This document shows, piece by piece, positions 60,008-64,000 of a DNA stretch of 64,000 nt. How positions within the stretch are numbered: the first letter of the stretch is position 1; each line of letters starts with the position of its first letter. A model generated the notes under the pieces. That model was given only the letters and a program-made list of their open reading frames with translations. It did no database searches and was not told the DNA's origin. The translations under genes were made by a program, and so were the position numbers. This DNA comes from Spirochaetales bacterium (lineage in GTDB: Bacteria; Spirochaetota; Spirochaetia; Sphaerochaetales; Sphaerochaetaceae), in the NCBI GenBank assembly GCA_028722305.1, contig JAQYHB010000018.1:17054-81053 (forward strand). Direction: 5' to 3'.

Positions 60008-61906
60008 TCAATCAAACTTGTGTTCTTGCAGGAATGCAAGGAATTTGTCCTTGGAAAGGGGTTTGGAGTAGTAGAAGCCTTGGATGTAGTCGACCCCGTC
60101 GGCGATGACAGCTTCCGCCTCTTCCTTTGTCTCGACTCCTTCGATGAGGGCTTTCATCCCAAGTCGTTTGACGAGGGAGATGGTGTTTGCGCGAAGTTTT
60201 TTCCCCAACGGGTTGATGACAAAGCTCCGGTCCAGCTTGACGACCGAGAAGGGGAGCATGATCAGGTGGTCCAGGTTTGCCTGTCCCTGTCCGAAATCAT
60301 CCAGGTAGAGATGGAAGCCAGCGGAAGCAAGCTTCAGCAAGTTGTTTTTCGCTACTGCCGGCAAGTAGGCGGAGGCCGTCTCGGTCAACTCCAGGCAAAA
60401 GCGGTCACGTTTGATGCCCAAGGCGCTGGTGGAGCGAATGATGTCCAGGATTACCTGTTCCTGCATGCACTCGGCCATGGAAAGGTTGACGTGGATAGGA
60501 AATCCCGATAGGTCGCTGGAACGCAGAATTTGCTGGACGATTTTTCTGACGCAGGCGTCGATGCGGACTATCGAGCCGTTGCGTTCAGCCACCGCGATCA
60601 GTTCATCCGGGCGTACCTTCCCAAGGACCGGGTCGGTCAGGCGGACAAGCGCTTCCGCGCTGATGAAGCGCCGGGTTTTCACGTCCCAGACAGGTTGGTA
60701 GACCACCTCCAGCCCGTTCTCCTCGCCGCACTTGCGGCTGAGGGTGTCAAGCAACTTCTGCTTGCGCGCCTCTTCAAGTCGCAGGTCGTACCTCAGGTTC
60801 ATCACGGTCTTGGGTGAGCTTTGCATTCCGAGCGCGATGAGGATGTCCTGCAACTGTGAAAGGGAATTGAAGTCCCGAGGGGAATCGACTGCCAGGACCT
60901 GCAGTCTCAGGCCGACCTGTTCTCCATCAATGCTCCAGGGCTGCTTGGAACGTTCGTTCAGGGTCCGGACGACCCCGCTTTGGATCATTGCGGCGTGGTC
61001 GGCGAACCAAAGGGCGTAGATGTCGTCCCTGACGGTGTAGACCCAGCGGCTGAAACTGGTCAGGTAGGTGGCGATTTCCCTTTCCAAATAATGAAAAGCG
61101 TGGTCTCCAAGCGATTCGTTCAGCATCTTCCAGTCCTTCATGTGCACCAGAACAAGCGTAAAGGAGGCATGATGCTTGAAATCCCTCTCGCACCAGAGCG
61201 TGAAGATATGCTGGTTGAACAGTCCGGTGTTCCATTCCGTCACATCTTCAAGTCTGCTCAGCGAGACAAAGCTTACGAAGATGCTCAGGTCGATCGTGTA
61301 GTTCTCCATCAACAAGGAAGGCTGGAAGAACTGGACCATGGTTCCGATGATGGCAAGGGTCATGAAGAACGTCTGCGCGACCAAGGGTTTGCGCATCTGT
61401 TCGTCGCGTTCCTTCAAAAGCAGGTAATAGCCATGGATGACATACCCTGCGGCACCGATATACCAGAGGAATCTGAGCGGACCGCGGTGGTACATGCCCT
61501 CCGCGTCGATATGGAAGAACCAGCTGGTCAAGGGATTGAGCAGCAGAAGAAAACCAAGAACCACCAAAGGAACCCAGAACAGCTTGGAAACCGGGTCTTC
61601 CTTGTCACGGACGTGGTTGAGTTCCAGAAGATAGAGCGAGTAGATGGCGATGCTGGGCAAATGGAAGAGGAAGTAGATGTAGTTGTCCGCGATATTGACC
61701 CACAGGGGCAGGTGTGTACGGAACCACAGGGGATAGTTCTCCCACAGGGCGTAGAAGAGATCGCTCGCAGTGGAGATGGAAGCGAAAAGAATCAGCAAGG
61801 GTAGCAGGCGGTGCATATGGATCTGGTTGCGTGGCTTGCAGGTGTATAGAAAGACGACCAACAAGAGCAAGGCGAGCCCGACAAGGTCAAGGATTCCATT
61901 ACACAT
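60008..61906 (-). CDS. membrane cyclic-di-GMP phosphodiesterase (degenerate GGDEF + intact EAL)
   Basis: 632 residues. N-terminal ~220 residues carry about seven TM helices. A GGDEF-like region without the GGDEF motif follows. The C-terminal EAL domain has the catalytic set: SAEALVRL (EAL), HVNLS (Asn), LELTE (Glu), LDDFGQG (Asp-Asp), VKLDRSF (Lys) and IEGVET (Glu). It therefore should hydrolyse c-di-GMP to pGpG. ATG 61906 has GAGGGGG 8-9 nt upstream. It overlaps the stop of the upstream paralogue at 61899 by 8 bases, so they are one operon. Confidence 0.88.
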   Translation of the reverse strand: MCNGILDLVGLALLLLVVFLYTCKPRNQIHMHRLLPLLILFASISTASDLFYALWENYPLWFRTHLPLWVNIADNYIYFLFHLPSIAIYSLYLLELNHVRDKEDPVSKLFWVPLVVLGFLLLLNPLTSWFFHIDAEGMYHRGPLRFLWYIGAAGYVIHGYYLLLKERDEQMRKPLVAQTFFMTLAIIGTMVQFFQPSLLMENYTIDLSIFVSFVSLSRLEDVTEWNTGLFNQHIFTLWCERDFKHHASFTLVLVHMKDWKMLNESLGDHAFHYLEREIATYLTSFSRWVYTVRDDIYALWFADHAAMIQSGVVRTLNERSKQPWSIDGEQVGLRLQVLAVDSPRDFNSLSQLQDILIALGMQSSPKTVMNLRYDLRLEEARKQKLLDTLSRKCGEENGLEVVYQPVWDVKTRRFISAEALVRLTDPVLGKVRPDELIAVAERNGSIVRIDACVRKIVQQILRSSDLSGFPIHVNLSMAECMQEQVILDIIRSTSALGIKRDRFCLELTETASAYLPAVAKNNLLKLASAGFHLYLDDFGQGQANLDHLIMLPFSVVKLDRSFVINPLGKKLRANTISLVKRLGMKALIEGVETKEEAEAVIADGVDYIQGFYYSKPLSKDKFLAFLQEHKFD

Positions 61907-63755
61907 TCCACTGCCCCCTCTGCTTGGAAAGCAGAATCGGCCTACCAAACAGCGGGCCAGTCAGGTAGCGGACACCGAGGGCGCCATAGAAGTCGGCGTC
62001 ATCCTGGCTGACCACGCCCTCGACCTGTGCCGCGTAGCGCATGATCCGCATCACCTCCATGCTGGCGGCGATAATCTCCTTTCCTCCCTTCGCCAGCGAG
62101 CCCGGGGTGGTGAAGGTGGGGCTGAACGAGGCCACCGTATCCGGGATGTCTGGAGCGTCGAACACGCCGGTATAGCCGGTGCCATAACCGGTCAGGACCA
62201 GGCGGATGCCTGCTTTGTGCATGTCGTCCAGATTGGAGAGGACTACGCTCAGCCGCTGGTGATACATGCTGGCAGGCATGGTGAACGAAATCGTGTTGTA
62301 CGGTATTCCATAATAATCGGCCAGTCTCATATAGCGGGGAATCAGCTGGTATTGGAGCCATTGGCGAGGGGAAAGTGCGAGAGTAATCTTGTCCATCTGG
62401 TATCTTTCGAGAAATCCTGCCCTGACGAGGAGACAGCATTCCTTGACCATCAGGTCGGTGAAATAGCCGATGGTGCCTTCCCTTTGCGCGATCGGGATGT
62501 ACTCAAGGGGAGTGGCATCCCGAAGCTGGTCGTTTGATAGGAGAAGGGTCGCTTTGGCCGCATGCATCCGCTTGGTTGTCGTATCGTAAGCCGGGATGAG
62601 CCGCATCCGCATCTGGACGTTGTTGCCCATGTCCCTGGCAAGATGGGCTACAGCGATGCGTCGTTTCACTGCTCCCGTGCGGAGCACGCTGGCGGAGGTA
62701 TTTCCCAAAGCCGAGAAGCTGGTCCTGCTCCGCAGTTGCCGTAGCGCGAGAAAGCAGTCTTCGGTCGTTGTGAAATCATCCGGGTAGCGGATGGTCGTGA
62801 CAAAGCCGACGACCGGCAGCCTGTTCCTGACCATCGAGAAGGAATCGGAAAAGGCGGAAAGGCAAAGCTGGGTGACCTCGCGGACCGAGTCCGGATCGGG
62901 ATGGTCCATCAAGACGATGAATTGCTGATTGTTGACCCGGTAGAGGTTGCCATAGCGGCTGCAACGCTTGATGACATGCCCGATATGGGAGACGATATCC
63001 CCCATCATCCCCGTCGGCAACAGGCTGTCGAGCTCCTCGTAGTCGGCGAGTGTGGTGACTACGAAGAGCCGGTGTTTGTGACGCCTGGTGATGTCCCGGG
63101 TCCGGTAGATGAATGCCAGCCTGTTGGGTAGCCTTGTCTGCCCGTCAATCAGTTGCTCGGGACTCTGCACGGCGAGAAAAAGCGACATGATGCTGAACGA
63201 ATGGACGAAGCCAATGAACCTGATGGAGGAAAGCCTTGCCTGGATGAGCAGGGAAAGCGTCAGGACAGTCAGGTCGATGAGCAGCAATGGCAGCTCGTAG
63301 GCGTTGTTCAGGTTCTTCTGGTATCTGATGACCAAGTACCACCCATAGCCGTAATAGCCCAGAAGGACAAGGTCGAGGGACGTAAGATGCCAAAACAGGG
63401 GGCGGGGAAGCAGAAGTGTGGCGAAGAAACCGATGGCGAAAGGGATGGTCCGGACAAGAAGCTCCCGCGGTCCGATTCCGACGCCAAGCAGCTCCCGGAC
63501 ATACAGCACATGCAACAGCATGGAACCGTAGAACAGGAAGATGGCACAGAGATGGAAGAATCCGGAACCGCTCCTCGCGTTTCGCGCCAAGGCAAGATAG
63601 GACAAGTCGCAGACAAGGGCGAGCATGATGACAAGGCTGTTGATGGCCAGCACCTTGCTGGAGTGCCAAAATGGCGTCGCGCGAAGCAGATAGACAGCGT
63701 ACAAGACTGCCATCATCCCCAGCGAAGCGATATTTAACCAAAAACCCACATGCAT
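61899..63755 (-). CDS. membrane protein with degenerate GGDEF and EAL domains
   Basis: 618 residues with about seven TM helices in the first ~200, like its neighbour. The GGDEF region (QTRLPNRLAFIYR) lacks the signature, and the EAL-like domain has lost key residues: FTMPASMYH at the ELTE position, LTGYGTGYTGVF instead of DDFGTG, and VEGVVSQDDADF instead of EGVET. It is unlikely to be a phosphodiesterase; it may bind c-di-GMP or regulate the co-encoded active enzyme. Start at 63755; no other start is better supported. Confidence 0.82.
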   Translation of the reverse strand: MHVGFWLNIASLGMMAVLYAVYLLRATPFWHSSKVLAINSLVIMLALVCDLSYLALARNARSGSGFFHLCAIFLFYGSMLLHVLYVRELLGVGIGPRELLVRTIPFAIGFFATLLLPRPLFWHLTSLDLVLLGYYGYGWYLVIRYQKNLNNAYELPLLLIDLTVLTLSLLIQARLSSIRFIGFVHSFSIMSLFLAVQSPEQLIDGQTRLPNRLAFIYRTRDITRRHKHRLFVVTTLADYEELDSLLPTGMMGDIVSHIGHVIKRCSRYGNLYRVNNQQFIVLMDHPDPDSVREVTQLCLSAFSDSFSMVRNRLPVVGFVTTIRYPDDFTTTEDCFLALRQLRSRTSFSALGNTSASVLRTGAVKRRIAVAHLARDMGNNVQMRMRLIPAYDTTTKRMHAAKATLLLSNDQLRDATPLEYIPIAQREGTIGYFTDLMVKECCLLVRAGFLERYQMDKITLALSPRQWLQYQLIPRYMRLADYYGIPYNTISFTMPASMYHQRLSVVLSNLDDMHKAGIRLVLTGYGTGYTGVFDAPDIPDTVASFSPTFTTPGSLAKGGKEIIAASMEVMRIMRYAAQVEGVVSQDDADFYGALGVRYLTGPLFGRPILLSKQRGQWNV

Positions 63756-63834
63756 GCAGTCATGTTACACGCATTTCTCAGCACCTGAAAAGATGTACCT
63801 CGAGAAAGGAATGCCGTGTTTCCGCGCATGTGAG

Positions 63835-63933
63835 CCGTCAATGAAATTTGGGGTCAATAAGCCGTCAATGATTATTTGGGTCCGGAATCCGTCAATGAAA
63901 ACTTGAGGATTCACCGTCAATGAAAATTTGTGG
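63835..63933. repeat. four phased direct repeats, likely end of an IS21-type element
   Basis: CCGTCAATGAAATTTGGGG-type units start at 63835, 63862, 63889 and 63914 (periods 27, 27, 25), with weaker GTCAAT copies at 63853 and 63962. IS21-family ends have several such direct repeats, the IstA binding sites, before istA. The element itself would lie to the right, outside the window. Confidence 0.6.
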
Positions 63934-64000
63934 TTCTCCAATTCGGTTCCAAGGATATGGAGTCAATGCTGTTTCGGACGTTTGGATAGTATCTTTGGCC

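Noticed and set aside
63835..63933. CRISPR array
   Set aside because: Only four imperfect units with 5-8 base gaps between them; repeats and spacers do not have CRISPR proportions.

Overview
The window is 64 kb of GC-rich (roughly 55-58% by eye) bacterial chromosome, densely packed on both strands. It probably comes from a spirochaete, perhaps Sphaerochaeta-like. The hints are a ~600-aa alanyl-tRNA synthetase without the C-terminal region, small secreted and beta-barrel-like proteins that replace typical porins, LolA and LPS-style acyltransferase relatives (so a diderm cell), and no encoded CCA on the tRNAs. The taxonomic call is inference; no rRNA is present.

Layout. 1-6000: 3' part of a GH38 alpha-mannosidase, small envelope proteins, a TetR regulator with a clear palindromic operator, a HipBA toxin-antitoxin locus whose toxin is frameshifted, and tRNA-Phe. 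6100-15300: housekeeping genes (dprA, alaS, pepC, rlmN), an OPT-family transporter, two paralogous small secreted proteins, a beta-barrel-like protein and a broken monooxygenase.

15600-34500: the centrepiece, an almost complete aryl-polyene (APE)-like biosynthetic locus. It starts from a near-consensus promoter (TTGATT-N17-TATAAT). It encodes two ACPs, two aryl/acyl AMP-ligases (one fused to a membrane domain, the other to a hotdog dehydratase), a glycosyltransferase, LPS-type and PlsC-type acyltransferases, a thioesterase, a LolA-like carrier, an MMPL exporter, a phosphopantetheinyl transferase, a lipoprotein, two ketosynthases plus a chain-length-factor-like protein, a second dehydratase, a ketoreductase and a methyltransferase. 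Next to them sit a carboxyltransferase and a FabD that could supply malonyl units. Working model: the ligase loads an aromatic acid on ACP, KS/KR/DH cycles extend it as a conjugated polyene, and the acyltransferases, LolA, MMPL and lipoprotein genes attach it to a lipid and place it in the outer membrane.

34500-44300: hflX, ychF, a lipoprotein, a B12-type radical SAM protein, a secreted FnIII-like protein, topA and a PIN-domain protein with a C-terminal membrane anchor. 44300-48000: remnants of a mobile nuclease gene, a Fic protein, tRNA-Arg(CCU), a probable Mn2+ CDF exporter and mscL. 48280-53755: a branched-chain amino-acid ABC operon (livKHMGF) followed by a CBS-ACT protein. 53758-57140: an Smr-domain protein with six repeated short motifs, pckA and infA. 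57134-63755: two tandem NSS-family sodium symporters and two overlapping membrane proteins with GGDEF/EAL-type domains, one apparently active as a phosphodiesterase and one degenerate. The window ends in four phased 20-bp repeats resembling the end of an IS21-type element.
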